The notes: generated by a model from the sequence alone, not told the origin. A DNA stretch of 37,435 nt from Pseudonocardia lacus (GCF_018531445.1 NZ_JAHDTH010000058.1:1-37435), one strand, 5' to 3'. Counted from the stretch's first letter, positions 1-9,774 are shown. Program-made: numbers and translations.

Positions 1-186
1 TCAGCCCCGCCCAACAGGCTTCAACCCGGCCCCAACCAGCCGCCCTGACACGCAGGCCAAGGTCCAGCCGGGCAGCAGCGCCCGCAGCGGACCTCCGCCA
101 GCGGGGGAACCCATCGACTGTTGCGTACGGCAGGACCAAACGGCCACACCGCAACTATGGCGTGGTCGGAGCAGCAGAAGTGGTGG
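1..186. other. Window-edge stretch without a supported gene
   Basis: This is the sequence downstream of the DUF4011 helicase gene, which reads leftward and stops at 187-189. A plus-strand frame is open from base 1 to a TGA at 46-48 and would encode a short proline-rich tail. It is too short to be called the end of a gene entering from the left. I see no convincing terminator hairpin, RNA gene or attachment-site copy here. Confidence 0.5.
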
Positions 187-3100
187 TCACCGCTGTTTGC
201 CGCGCCGCAGCAGCACTACCCGGCGGCCGCCTAGCGGTGTCGGGGTGTTGATGAGGCCCGCGACGCTCAACTCCTCGCCAACGAGGCTCATACGACCAGC
301 ATTGACGAGCTGGTCGAGCAGCGCCTCGAGCCGCTTCATGATGTCGGGGCCGCGGCGGTTCCATCCGAACAACCTGGCCGCGTGCGTGGTCGCGTCACCG
401 TATGCGATGCCGCCGGCGTCGCGGACCAGGCTGAGGAGGGCGAGCTCAAGCTCCACGGAGTGGATCTGGTCGACCGCGCGACGGCACCCGTCCACAGGGG
501 TACGAACGCGCACCGCGTCTGCACCGGGCTTGTGGAGGAAGTTGCCATCGCGAACAACGCCTGAACGCTGCACCGCGATGTCGATGTTCTCCCGAATGCG
601 GGACCCGATCTGCCCGATGTTCCACGCTTTCCGGAAGCGCTGGTATACGACCTCAAGATGCACCGGGCCTTCCAGATCCACGATCGCGCTCACCGCCGTA
701 CTCATCGCCGACACGACAGCGAGCTCGTGCGGTTCGGTCCACCGCGGACGCCGACCGATCTCAGCCATCGCGTAGGGCACTGCCCAATCCGGCGTGGCCG
801 CGAACTCGACGGCTTCGAGCTCGACGACCGGGCCCCGGTTCGTGGCTCCGCCCGTGCCACCTCCGAGCAGGCCTCGCACCGGCGCCTGGACCGCGGCCTC
901 GATCGCCGCGAACAGCCGCTGCTCGGCGCCCTGACGGTCCCGGTACCAGGCAGTTCCCCAGATCCGGTGCATGGTCCAGCCCAACCCGGTCAACACCTGG
1001 TCGCGGAGCCGGTCGCGATCTCGGGCGACGCGCGAGGAGTGGTACTGCACGCCATCGCACTCGACGCCCAGCACGAACACGCCGGGGTGACCAGGGTGGT
1101 GGACGGCCATATCGATCCGGTAGTCGGCCGCCCCGACCTGCGGGGTGACGTCGTACCCCCGGGAACGGATCGCGCTGATGACCGACTCCTCGAACGGCGA
1201 CTCGGCGTCGCCCCCGGTCGGGGTGTCCAGCGCGAGCGCTGCCACTCCGCGTTCGGCGAAGTCCAGGTAGTTGCGCAGGTGCCGCAGGCCCTCGCTCGAG
1301 GCACCGGGGGTGATGTCACCGGCTCGGAGCGAGGTGACCACCTCGTTGCGGTAGCGGGCCCGGGTGATGGCCACGTTGAGCCGGCGCCATCCACCGGCCC
1401 GGTTCAGCGGACCGAAGTTCATCGTGGTCTTGCCGACCTCGTCCGGCCCGTAGCCGAGCGAGAAGATCATGACGTCGCGCTCGTCACCCTGCACGGACTC
1501 GAGGTTCTTCACGAAGAACCCGTCGAGGCGACTTTCAGCGAAGTGCTCGTCGAGTTCTGGCCGTTCACGGCGGGCTTCCTCGACCGCGGCCTCGACAGCC
1601 GTCGCCTGGGCCTCGGAGAACGTCACGACACCGACCGAGCGCCCGGGCCTGGTGCTGTAGTGGTGCATCACGAGCTCGGCGACCTTCCGCGCCTCGATCG
1701 GGTTGTCCCGCGTCGAGCCGCGCCGGTACACCCCTGCGACGGGAACCAACTCGACCCCCACGTCGGGGCCTTCGTGCTCGGCTCCCGGGAAGGTGATCAA
1801 CTTGCCGTCGTAGAACTTCGCGTTGGAGAACGCGATGAGCGACTCGTGCCGCGAGCGGTAGTGCCACTTCAGAGTGAGGCTGCGGTAGGCCCCCGACGAC
1901 TTCGCCAGGTCGAGGACCGACTCGAAGTCCTTGGCGTCGTCCGCCTCGTCGGTCCACTCGTCGCCGTCGTCCCCGGCGAGCTTGAAGAAGCTGGTCGGCG
2001 GCAGCTGCTTAGCGTCCCCGGCGACGATGAGCGACCGGCCCCGGTAGATGCAGTTGATCGCGTCCATCGGAGCCACCTGGCTGGCCTCGTCGAAGATGAC
2101 GACGTCGAACACGAGGTCGGCGGGCAGGTACTGGCTGACCGCCAGCGGCGACATCATGAAACACGGCTTGATCGCCTGGGCGACGTCCCGGGACCGCTGG
2201 ATGAGCTCGCGCACGGGCATGTGCTTGCGCGTCTTCTCCGACTCCCGACGTATGACCGCGGCTTGCCCGACGACAGTGCGCGGACGCCGCCCGTTGCAGG
2301 CGTCGATGATCGAGCCGACGGCCGTGGTGACCACCCGCCGGTCGAGCTCGCGGAATTCCGCGACGAGGGAGTCGCGGGCCTGGGACCGCACCGTCCGCAG
2401 CGCTCGGTCGGTGGCGATCTGGTGGTCCACCCACTCGGTGAGGACGGCCTTCTCGACGACCGCGGGCACCTGCTCCGCCGGCAGCTGCTCCCGCATGCAG
2501 AATTCGACCGATTCGGCCACGCCCAGCTGCCGGAGTGCGTCCCGGCTGTCCCGGAACGCGGCCCACTCGTCCTGACCCGCGGAGTCCTCCAGCAGCGCGG
2601 CCAGCAGGTCGTGGGCGTCGGCGACGTCGTCGAGCTCGGCCAGCAGATCCTGGTGCCGCGCGGGTTCGAACGCCTCGACGACCGCACGACGGCTGGCTTG
2701 CCACTGCGTGCTCGCCGCGCGCAACGCCTCCACCTTGACGCTCGCGGCCAGAGCGTGGACCTGCGAAGGGACCAGCGCTGACCCCGCGAGCTTGCGCATC
2801 GCCCTGGCCCACCGCGCCGCCGCGCGCAGCGCTTCGAGATCGGTCTGCTCGCCCCGGTAGAGGGCGCCGCAGGCCGCCTGGTGGCGCTCGGCCGCGGCGG
2901 CGAGCTCGGATCCGGCCCGGTCGGCGGCGAGCCGCAGGCCGAGGATGCGGCGCGCCTCCCGTGCGGTGCAGCGGCGCCCGGTCGCGTCGTCGACACGGCG
3001 CACCGCGTCCCGGGCCATGGGCAGCACGACACGGTGCTCGTCCAGCCACGACACGGCGGCCGCCAGGGAACCGGTCGACAGCTGGGGTCCGGGGCCGACA

Positions 3101-5700
3101 TCGACGACCCGGCCCAGGGCCGCGCGCCACCCACTCAGCGCACCCGCCGCAGACCGCGTCAGGTGCGCGAGCGCCGGCGCCGGTACCGCGCCGTGACCGA
3201 CCTGGGCCGCCACACCGCTCAGGTCGGGCAGCGGGTAGCGCCGGACGATCGATCGCGCCCGCTCGATGGCGCCAGCGGCACGGGTCGCGTCGGTGGCCCG
3301 GCCCGCATAGTAGGCCCCGAGATCGCGGGCATGGGCAGGCGCCGCAGCGTCGAGCGCGGCCGTCGCCGCCTGCCAGGCGACGACGAGGCCGAGCTGGCCA
3401 CGGGCATCGGCGAAGGAGACGCCCTCGTTCGTGATCGCCACGACCGCGGCCTTGTCCTTCCGGTACGCGCCGGACCAACGGCGCATGCCGGTGTGCTGCG
3501 TGCAGAAGCGCTCGTCGAGACCGGCGGCGTCGGATTCCAGGGCCGCATCGGTGAAGTAGCGCCGGGCCGAGGCCTCCGCCGCGTCCAGAGCCGCGACGAC
3601 CGCCCCCAGGTGGTTCAGTGCCGCGGTGGCCGCGTCGGCCCCGTGCGGGGCCAGCCACCGCGCCTCGGGCCGATCGGCCTCTGCCGCGACGGCGGCGACC
3701 GCCAGCAGCGCGTCCGCGTGGTCGAAGGTCTCGGGAGCGGGCAGGCGCAGCAGGGCGGCGATGTCGTCCAGCTCCGCGCGCGCGGTCCGCAGTGTCGCGA
3801 TGTCGTCGGTGAAGCGGGCGAACAGGTCGTCCATCACGGTGACGGTCAAGTCGTCGACCGGGAGCGGTGCCGGCCGGAGGCCGTCGAGGCGGCGCAGGTC
3901 CAACCCCGCAAGAGCGTCCGGCGACGGGATGTCCGACCAGCTGATGCCGGCCGCCTCACCGGCCAGCCGCCGCTGCGCGCGCAGGGCCTCGACCTGGTGG
4001 TGCAGCCTCTTCTCGGCCTCGTCGAGCTGGTCCTCCGACAGCTGGGTGAGCCAGTGGTCCGGAACGTCGAGCGGCCGCGTCGCGTAGTGCTCGAGCAGCG
4101 TCGCCAGCTCGTCGGCGTCTTTCGGGCCGGAGAGCTCGAACGCGTCCAGCACGGGCCGGTTCACCTGCAGGATGTCGTCGAGGTCGGTCAGATCCCGCTG
4201 CGCCGCTTGCAGCCGCGAGACCATCGCGCCGGCGTGCCGCACGTCACGCCACACGTAGCTGGCGCCTTCGAGCGCCGGGCGCCAGGCCTGGCTCAGGGTC
4301 GACGCGTGGTGCCTGATCTCGCCGAGCAGCTGCGGGGTCAGACCGGCTACGGGCCGGCCCGTGGCTGGCGCGGTCGGTACCTCGGCCCGCTGCGAGACCC
4401 ACCCGATGACGGTGTGCAGCGAGGCGCCCAGCTCCGCGCGCGGCTCGTTCATCGCGGCGGCATACCGGTTGAGCTCGACCTGGCGCCGCCGCAGCTGGTC
4501 GACCTCCATCGCGCTCATGCCCGCCGGAGCCACCGGCCGGGAGTCCAGCGCGCGCCCCAGCTCGGCCGCGACCTCCTTGCGGGTCACCTTGCTCGAGTGC
4601 AGCTCCAGCAGGAACGCGCCAAGACCGACCTCGGTGAGCCGGTTGCGCACCACGTCGAGGGCCGCGGCCTTCTCCGAGACGAACAGCACGGTGCGCCCGG
4701 CGTGCAACAGCGCGCCGATGACGTTGGCGATCGTCTGGGACTTGCCGGTTCCCGGCGGGCCGTCCATGACGAACGAACGGCCGTCGACGGCCGCGGCGAT
4801 GCAGGCCCGCTGCGACGAGTCGGCGTCGAGCACCAGTGGCGTCGCGTGGGCCGGTGCGCGCTCGTCGACGTCCTCGTCCCGGAGCTCGTCGAAACCGAAG
4901 TCGGGGACCTCGATACCGCGCCCGCCGGAGGCGAGAGCCGTCACCCCGGCGTGCTCGGCGATCCGCGCCTCGTTGTCGAGCAGGTCGCGGTACATCGCCT
5001 CCTTCGCGAACGTGAAGTACGACAGCACGAGGGCGTCGTCGACGCGCCAGCCGCGGCGGCGGGTGACCGCCGAGCGGAACCGGCCGAGGACGTTCTCGGG
5101 GTCGATGTCATCGAGGTCGTCCAGCGTCGGCAGCCGCACGTCCGAGTCCGCCAGCTTCAACGCCAGCGCCGGGTTGAGGACAGGGTCCTCCTCCGCAGCC
5201 TTGAGGTAGGGCAGCTCCCTGGGGCCGTTGCCGACGAGCTCGACGGGGATCAATAGGAGCGGGCTCGAGTAGGCCTGGCCCGCCGCGTCGGTCCATTCGA
5301 GGCTGCCCACCGCCAGGTAAAGGATCCGCAGGCCCCGGTCGAGGTATTCCTGCGTGGCGCGCTTGAGCAGGTTGCGCAACGCCCCGGTCAGGTCCTTGCC
5401 ACCGCTCTCGGTGCGCAGGGTCACCAGCCGCCGCCGTCCCCGCCCAACCGCGGCGGCCGGAGGTTCGGGCTCCTTCGTCATGTCCACCACGGGGCCACGG
5501 AAGGAGAACACCGTGCCCGCCGACAGCCCGCGAACGACCTCGGAGGAGTTGGGCCCGACGATCCGAACCGCGCTCGTCTTGCGCGGCCGGAAGTTCAGCA
5601 GGCGGTTCGACGCGGAGAGGTTGACCAGACCGTCCCGCCAGGACGCGATCGCGTCCCGGACGAGTTGACGTCGCTGAGCATCTGTCGAACCCTCACCCAC
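187..5700 (-). CDS. DUF4011 / SF1 helicase / PD-(D/E)XK nuclease / DUF3320 defence protein
   Basis: A very large protein of 1837 residues. The N-terminal part, with the pattern WRDGLVNLSASNRLLNF, matches DUF4011. An SF1 (AAA_11/AAA_12, Upf1-like) helicase follows, with Walker A GPPGTGKS near residue 315, a Walker B-type FDEASQ near 1198, and the late motif RRLNVAITRAR. A C-terminal PD-(D/E)XK-like nuclease (Vsr/MTES_1575 type) shows YRIDMAV and GVECDGVQYH near 1545, then a DUF3320 segment. The start is taken as GTG at 5700, after a GGGGGA ribosome site; a frame open to an ATG at 5781 would lack one. From memory this architecture (DUF4011-helicase-Vsr, 'hhe') was shown to be anti-phage on its own. 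It stands alone here, divergent from the 5937 operon. The family call is firm; the biological role is inferred from relatives and from the defence-island context. Confidence 0.85.
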   Translation of the reverse strand: MGEGSTDAQRRQLVRDAIASWRDGLVNLSASNRLLNFRPRKTSAVRIVGPNSSEVVRGLSAGTVFSFRGPVVDMTKEPEPPAAAVGRGRRRLVTLRTESGGKDLTGALRNLLKRATQEYLDRGLRILYLAVGSLEWTDAAGQAYSSPLLLIPVELVGNGPRELPYLKAAEEDPVLNPALALKLADSDVRLPTLDDLDDIDPENVLGRFRSAVTRRRGWRVDDALVLSYFTFAKEAMYRDLLDNEARIAEHAGVTALASGGRGIEVPDFGFDELRDEDVDERAPAHATPLVLDADSSQRACIAAAVDGRSFVMDGPPGTGKSQTIANVIGALLHAGRTVLFVSEKAAALDVVRNRLTEVGLGAFLLELHSSKVTRKEVAAELGRALDSRPVAPAGMSAMEVDQLRRRQVELNRYAAAMNEPRAELGASLHTVIGWVSQRAEVPTAPATGRPVAGLTPQLLGEIRHHASTLSQAWRPALEGASYVWRDVRHAGAMVSRLQAAQRDLTDLDDILQVNRPVLDAFELSGPKDADELATLLEHYATRPLDVPDHWLTQLSEDQLDEAEKRLHHQVEALRAQRRLAGEAAGISWSDIPSPDALAGLDLRRLDGLRPAPLPVDDLTVTVMDDLFARFTDDIATLRTARAELDDIAALLRLPAPETFDHADALLAVAAVAAEADRPEARWLAPHGADAATAALNHLGAVVAALDAAEASARRYFTDAALESDAAGLDERFCTQHTGMRRWSGAYRKDKAAVVAITNEGVSFADARGQLGLVVAWQAATAALDAAAPAHARDLGAYYAGRATDATRAAGAIERARSIVRRYPLPDLSGVAAQVGHGAVPAPALAHLTRSAAGALSGWRAALGRVVDVGPGPQLSTGSLAAAVSWLDEHRVVLPMARDAVRRVDDATGRRCTAREARRILGLRLAADRAGSELAAAAERHQAACGALYRGEQTDLEALRAAARWARAMRKLAGSALVPSQVHALAASVKVEALRAASTQWQASRRAVVEAFEPARHQDLLAELDDVADAHDLLAALLEDSAGQDEWAAFRDSRDALRQLGVAESVEFCMREQLPAEQVPAVVEKAVLTEWVDHQIATDRALRTVRSQARDSLVAEFRELDRRVVTTAVGSIIDACNGRRPRTVVGQAAVIRRESEKTRKHMPVRELIQRSRDVAQAIKPCFMMSPLAVSQYLPADLVFDVVIFDEASQVAPMDAINCIYRGRSLIVAGDAKQLPPTSFFKLAGDDGDEWTDEADDAKDFESVLDLAKSSGAYRSLTLKWHYRSRHESLIAFSNAKFYDGKLITFPGAEHEGPDVGVELVPVAGVYRRGSTRDNPIEARKVAELVMHHYSTRPGRSVGVVTFSEAQATAVEAAVEEARRERPELDEHFAESRLDGFFVKNLESVQGDERDVMIFSLGYGPDEVGKTTMNFGPLNRAGGWRRLNVAITRARYRNEVVTSLRAGDITPGASSEGLRHLRNYLDFAERGVAALALDTPTGGDAESPFEESVISAIRSRGYDVTPQVGAADYRIDMAVHHPGHPGVFVLGVECDGVQYHSSRVARDRDRLRDQVLTGLGWTMHRIWGTAWYRDRQGAEQRLFAAIEAAVQAPVRGLLGGGTGGATNRGPVVELEAVEFAATPDWAVPYAMAEIGRRPRWTEPHELAVVSAMSTAVSAIVDLEGPVHLEVVYQRFRKAWNIGQIGSRIRENIDIAVQRSGVVRDGNFLHKPGADAVRVRTPVDGCRRAVDQIHSVELELALLSLVRDAGGIAYGDATTHAARLFGWNRRGPDIMKRLEALLDQLVNAGRMSLVGEELSVAGLINTPTPLGGRRVVLLRRGKQR

Positions 5701-5936
5701 GTGCCGTCCCCCGCCGAGGTAGCCGATCTCTGCGCTGGTCTTCGGCACGCAACCTGCGGCTGTTACGGATGCCCAGGTCACCCAGCGATAGGCACCGTCG
5801 CGGTGATCGGTTGCCGTACATCAGGGTGAATCTCGTGGGTATCCGCACAGTCGCGCGAGGCCCAGCGGCGGCAGTTCGGAGGACATAACTAAACGGATAT
5901 ACCACTACCGACTTCGCGGCTTAGGAGGTTGGAGAC
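5701..5936. promoter_or_regulatory. Divergent promoter region between the DUF4011 gene and the five-gene operon
   Basis: A 236-base spacer separates two divergent genes. It contains an AT-rich patch at about 5885-5903 (ataactaaacggatatacc) in otherwise GC-rich DNA, the most likely place for promoters and a shared operator. No hexamer pair with proper spacing could be fixed. A strong ribosome site AGGAGG at 5923-5928 precedes the GTG at 5937 by 8 bases. Confidence 0.4.
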
Positions 5937-6392
5937 GTGGGCAAACGTAGGACCGCCGACCCGTCCGTCCGCATGACCCCGGCCAAGCGGAAGATCGAGC
6001 AAATCGTGCACAGTGCCAGGGCGGCCGGCATCGGCTCGCTCACACCCGACCACAACCGCCTACGCGGCCTCGCAGGGGAGCTGACCGGGCTGTACCGCCA
6101 ACTCGAGCGCGCGGGCGGCCAGCCAGCGCTCCAGCGCCAGATCGCCGCGCTGCACAAGCTCATCACCGACGTTTGCGACACGGCACGCGCGCCAGCACCG
6201 GCGAAACCAGAGCCCCTGCCCCTGCGCAAGTTGCTGACCCGCGAGTCGGCGGCGCGGCTCGTTCCGACAGCCGCCACGGGTCCGGTGTGGAACGCCGACG
6301 CACGCTCGCCTTACCTGCGCTACCCCGATGAGAGCGGCGACAGCGTGCGCACCGTCAGCGGCGGACTGCCTGGGCTGGGAAGACGAGGATGA
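5937..6392 (+). CDS. Small unknown protein, first gene of the helicase-metallopeptidase operon
   Basis: A 151-residue protein that I do not recognise. The first ~85 residues are basic and look helical (VRMTPAKRKIEQIVHSARAAGI, then GELTGLYRQLERAGGQPALQRQIAALHKLI), compatible with a short coiled coil. The rest, rich in Ala and Pro, looks disordered. The GTG start has AGGAGG at an 8-base spacing, one of the best ribosome sites in the window. The stop overlaps the next start in an ATGA, so the two small proteins are probably made in coupled fashion and may be partners. There is no membrane segment or signal peptide. A nucleic-acid-binding or adaptor role would be a guess. Confidence 0.65.
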   Translation: MGKRRTADPSVRMTPAKRKIEQIVHSARAAGIGSLTPDHNRLRGLAGELTGLYRQLERAGGQPALQRQIAALHKLITDVCDTARAPAPAKPEPLPLRKLLTRESAARLVPTAATGPVWNADARSPYLRYPDESGDSVRTVSGGLPGLGRRG

Positions 6393-6817
6393 CGTCGCGC
6401 CTTTCACCGCACGCCGTGCAGGAAGCCGGCCGACACCTCGTAGCCGCAGAGGCGCTGCTGCGCGGCTGCTCGGTCGAGGTGCGAAAGCAGGGGCGTCACG
6501 GCTGGGTACAGGTCGACGGTCGCCGCGTCGAAGTACACATCGCCAAGGACGAGTGGCCGCTCACCGGTGCATTGGTACAACCCGAGGCCGACGTGGTTGT
6601 CTTCGTCCGCCGCAGTGACAACATGTCGGCACCGCACGAGTACTTCATCGCCACCCGCGCCGAGGTACTCGACGCGCTGGCGGCCGACATGGCGGCGTTC
6701 CTAGCCAGGCACGGCGGGCGCCGCCCCCGCACCCCGGACTCGGACCAACAGACCGTGCACCGAGCGCTCGCTGAACCGTGGCGCGACCGCTGGTCCCTTC
6801 TGCTGCAACCGGTCTGA
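6389..6817 (+). CDS. Small unknown protein, weak resemblance to a nuclease-fold or sensor domain
   Basis: A 142-residue protein coupled by a 4-bp ATGA overlap to the gene before it. The start, HAVQEAGRHLVAAEALLRG, resembles the first helix of small PD-(D/E)XK-like proteins. It is followed by strands (VQVDGRRVEVHI, then ADVVVFVRR) where such proteins carry the catalytic acids and Lys. The expected E/QxK is not present (VEVHI instead), so if the fold is right the active site is probably lost. The C-terminus is Arg/Pro-rich. Its gene lies 70 bases before the large helicase start, suggesting a partner or regulator of it. The fold assignment is tentative; the gene itself is well supported by coupling and coding character. 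Confidence 0.6.
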   Translation: MTSRLSPHAVQEAGRHLVAAEALLRGCSVEVRKQGRHGWVQVDGRRVEVHIAKDEWPLTGALVQPEADVVVFVRRSDNMSAPHEYFIATRAEVLDALAADMAAFLARHGGRRPRTPDSDQQTVHRALAEPWRDRWSLLLQPV

Positions 6818-6887
6818 CCCGGCAACGGAAACGCCGCTTGTGCGCGGCGACTCCCGCCGCAACCACCTCACCCACGCCGGAGCAGTC

Positions 6888-9632
6888 ATGAACGGTCAGC
6901 GGACCAGACGGGTCTCCCGCTTCGCCTGGGAGCGAGTCGATGCCGACCTCGTGCGGAGGATGCTGCTCGCGCGTTACCGGGCCGACGGCTGGGCGGACGA
7001 CCTGGCTCGGATCGACGAGCTGGACAAGGCCGCGCTGACCGCGCAGGCTGCACGCTCGTTCGGCCGTCCGCTTCAGCTGAGCCACATGTCCGTGCTTGTC
7101 GACGTCCTGCGCGATCACTGGGTGCCGGACCTGAACGACGAGGAGCTGGGTGCGCTCTGCGAGTCGGTCAAGCTCGGCCTGAGCGGTGATGCCCGCAGAC
7201 AACGGACTCGGCGGCGCCGCCAGCAGGAAGAGTTCCTGCGGCAGCGCCGCAACACCGACAACCTGCAGCGCAACCTACGGGCCTGGTTCGTCAAGCTGCA
7301 CACGACCAGCACCGAGGTCCCGATCTCCGAGGATCGCGTCGGACGCGCAACCGGCGTTGTCGACCTGATCGGTGCGGGCGAGCCCGGCCGCACGCCGTAC
7401 CAGCACCAAACCGATGCGTGGTCGAATCTGGACGCCCTCGCCGCGGGTCAGCTCGGCGACCGCCGGGGTCTGCTGGTGCTTCCCACCGGCGCAGGCAAGA
7501 CGTGGACCGCCGTCGCCTGGCTGCTGCGACGCATGGACGCTGACCCGCAGTTGCGGGTGCTGTGGCTGGCCGAGCAACGCGAGCTCGTCGAACAAGCCGC
7601 CCGCGCCTTCACCGAGGGCGCCCGGACGATGCCCGCGGACTTCCGCCGGAGCCTGCGCGTGGTGCACTCCACGGCCAACCTGCCCAGTACGCTCGCCGAC
7701 GCCGGCCTCGACGTCGTCTGCGCGACTCGCCAGTCGATCACCGGTCGCCGCCTCGACACCGCAGCCCGCAACCGCCTCACGCGGTACCTGTCACGGCCCA
7801 CGGTGCTGGTCGTCGACGAGGCCCACCACATCGTCGCGCCGAGCTACCAGGACCTGCTCGCCCTCGTCGAGCAGGTCCAGCCGGAGGCACCGGTCCTCGG
7901 GCTGACCGCGACGCCCTGGCCCCGCGGCGCGGGCATGACCGCCGCGCTGACCCGCACGCTCCCGGTCCGCGTCGCCGACGTCCAGCTGCGCGACATGGTG
8001 GCGCAGAAGATTCTGGCCCGACCCGAGTTGCACGTCCTGGACACCGGGATCCGAATCGACCTCGATGCCGACGAGCTCGCGCAGGTCACGACGCGCGACG
8101 TGCCCGCCTCCGTGCTGCGCCGCCTCGACCACCACGGCCGCAACGCCCTTGTGGTGCGGACCTACCTCGACCACTCCACTCGCTGGGGCAAGACGCTCGT
8201 GTTCGCCTGCGACATCGACCACGCCGCGACCCTGCACGCGGAGTTCGAGGCCCAGGGAGTCGACTCGCAGGTCCTGCACAGCCAGCTCGACATCGACCCG
8301 CGCGCCGTCCTCGCCCGCTTCCGCGACCCCGCTGGCCCGCGGGTGCTGGTCAGCGTCGGCATGCTCCTCGAAGGTGTCGACGTCCCGTCGGCCACGACGG
8401 CCTTCTTGGCTCGACCCACCACCAGCCGCGTCCTGATGCGCCAGATGATCGGCCGCGTCCTGCGCGGCCCCACCGCAGGCGGTGCGGACATTGCACACAT
8501 CGTCGACCTGCGCGACCGCTGGAACGACGACGTCGACGTCCTCGGGCCCGAGGACATCCCCGACTACCCGCTCGCCCCCCGCGCCCCGCGTCCCGGACAG
8601 CCCGCGCTGCCTCCGATCCTGGATCCCGCCAGCGGCCAGCCGCTGCCCGAGGACGTCGAGCACGCCATCACCCGTGCGCTGGCCGACCGTTACGCCGCCA
8701 TCAGCAAGGCCCCGCTGCACGGAGTGCGGCTCGTCGGGTTCTACCAGCTCGACGCGCGCAACGTGCCCGTCTTCGCCCAAACCCGCGACCGCTGGGAACA
8801 ACTCGTGGCGGCCGCCCGAAGCGGGACCAAGGCCTGGAGTAGGACGGCCCTCGAAATCTTCGACGATCTCCCCGCACCGCAGCCACGGGAGACCGAGGTC
8901 CGCGCGGTTCTCGAGTTCGTCCGCGCCACCGAGGACGCCCCTCCGCTGGTCGAGTTCACCGCCACCGTGAACCTGGCCGCCGTCGCCCAGGATCTGTGCG
9001 CCCGCGGCCCGCTCGACGAGGACCAGCGCCACCGCCACCTCCAGGAGGCTTACGAGTCGACACTGGCTCGCGACGTCTATCCGACGTTCGAGGCGTTCCG
9101 CGACGCCGTCCACGCCGAGATCGACCGCCTACGTGAGGGCGAGACCGGCACGAATCCCGAACACCTCACGATCACCGAACACATGTCGCACCGCGAGCCG
9201 CTGCGCCCCGGGGAAAGAGACCTCCAAGCGCTGCTGCGCTCTGCCCTCCGCCAGGGTCAGGACCTGCTCGTCGGCGCCGATGAGATTGCCTACAGCTGGA
9301 TCCTCGCCCACCACCCGCCGGCCGCCGACTGGACGCGTCAGCAGGTCACTAGCACGTGGGCGCACTGGTCGCCCCGCCTCACCGGGCGCTCAGCGGGCGA
9401 ACCGATCATCCGAGTCAACCGGGCGCTGTGTGTCTCCCCGGACCAGGTACCCGACGAGCTCCTGGAATACCTGCTCTGGCACGAACTCTGCCACCACCTG
9501 CGCCCCGCGAACGGCCACGACCCGGAGTTCCGCCGCCTGGAGCACCTCTGGCCCGATGCAGTCGGCCTCGACCACGAGCTCGACACCCTGGCCGAGCGGT
9601 TCAGGCTCGACGTCGGTGACGTGCATCGGTGA
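6888..9632 (+). CDS. SF2 DEAH-box helicase fused to a C-terminal HExxH metallopeptidase-like domain
   Basis: A 914-residue protein from ATG 6888, where a GGAG lies 5 bases upstream; the frame stays open to a GTG at 6840, which has a poorer ribosome site. Residues 1-170 are of unknown type, ending in a basic stretch RRRRQQEEFLRQRR. The SF2 helicase core has Walker A LPTGAGKT near residue 200, VVDEAHH near 310, LGLTATPWP, and the second RecA-like domain with LLEGVDVP and MIGRVLRG. The last ~60 residues carry WHELCHHLRPANGHDPEF near 864: an HExxH zinc motif with a third potential ligand in NGHDPEF, as in SprT/YgjP-like zincins. Helicase plus protease-like domain suggests DNA-coupled proteolysis or a structural zinc fold acting at stalled complexes. 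The pairing is unusual and may define this operon. Confidence 0.8.
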   Translation: MNGQRTRRVSRFAWERVDADLVRRMLLARYRADGWADDLARIDELDKAALTAQAARSFGRPLQLSHMSVLVDVLRDHWVPDLNDEELGALCESVKLGLSGDARRQRTRRRRQQEEFLRQRRNTDNLQRNLRAWFVKLHTTSTEVPISEDRVGRATGVVDLIGAGEPGRTPYQHQTDAWSNLDALAAGQLGDRRGLLVLPTGAGKTWTAVAWLLRRMDADPQLRVLWLAEQRELVEQAARAFTEGARTMPADFRRSLRVVHSTANLPSTLADAGLDVVCATRQSITGRRLDTAARNRLTRYLSRPTVLVVDEAHHIVAPSYQDLLALVEQVQPEAPVLGLTATPWPRGAGMTAALTRTLPVRVADVQLRDMVAQKILARPELHVLDTGIRIDLDADELAQVTTRDVPASVLRRLDHHGRNALVVRTYLDHSTRWGKTLVFACDIDHAATLHAEFEAQGVDSQVLHSQLDIDPRAVLARFRDPAGPRVLVSVGMLLEGVDVPSATTAFLARPTTSRVLMRQMIGRVLRGPTAGGADIAHIVDLRDRWNDDVDVLGPEDIPDYPLAPRAPRPGQPALPPILDPASGQPLPEDVEHAITRALADRYAAISKAPLHGVRLVGFYQLDARNVPVFAQTRDRWEQLVAAARSGTKAWSRTALEIFDDLPAPQPRETEVRAVLEFVRATEDAPPLVEFTATVNLAAVAQDLCARGPLDEDQRHRHLQEAYESTLARDVYPTFEAFRDAVHAEIDRLREGETGTNPEHLTITEHMSHREPLRPGERDLQALLRSALRQGQDLLVGADEIAYSWILAHHPPAADWTRQQVTSTWAHWSPRLTGRSAGEPIIRVNRALCVSPDQVPDELLEYLLWHELCHHLRPANGHDPEFRRLEHLWPDAVGLDHELDTLAERFRLDVGDVHR

Positions 9633-9774
9633 ACGCCCACCGCACACGTCCACTCGGAACGACCGACCGAACCCGCGCACTCATCAGGGTGACGCGCCAA
9701 CGCCGTCTTGCGGCGCAACCCGTAACCTGCCTGGGCGCGTCGGCCGGGGCACCGCCCGCGAGGAGGGAAAGCAC

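Noticed and set aside
1..48. Open frame entering from the left edge and ending at 46-48
   Set aside because: Only 15 codons of proline-rich composition; coding status cannot be judged.
1..186. Second copy of the rnpB 3' end, as the far attachment site
   Set aside because: No match to GCGGACGAGCTGGCC or neighbouring rnpB bases was found by eye here or elsewhere in the left part of the window.
658..5256. Long plus-strand open frames (658-2781 and 2881-5256) opposite the DUF4011 gene
   Set aside because: Their products are Arg/Gly/Val/Asp-rich with no recognisable domains, and they lie fully antisense to a gene with clear motifs; such frames are normal in GC-rich DNA.
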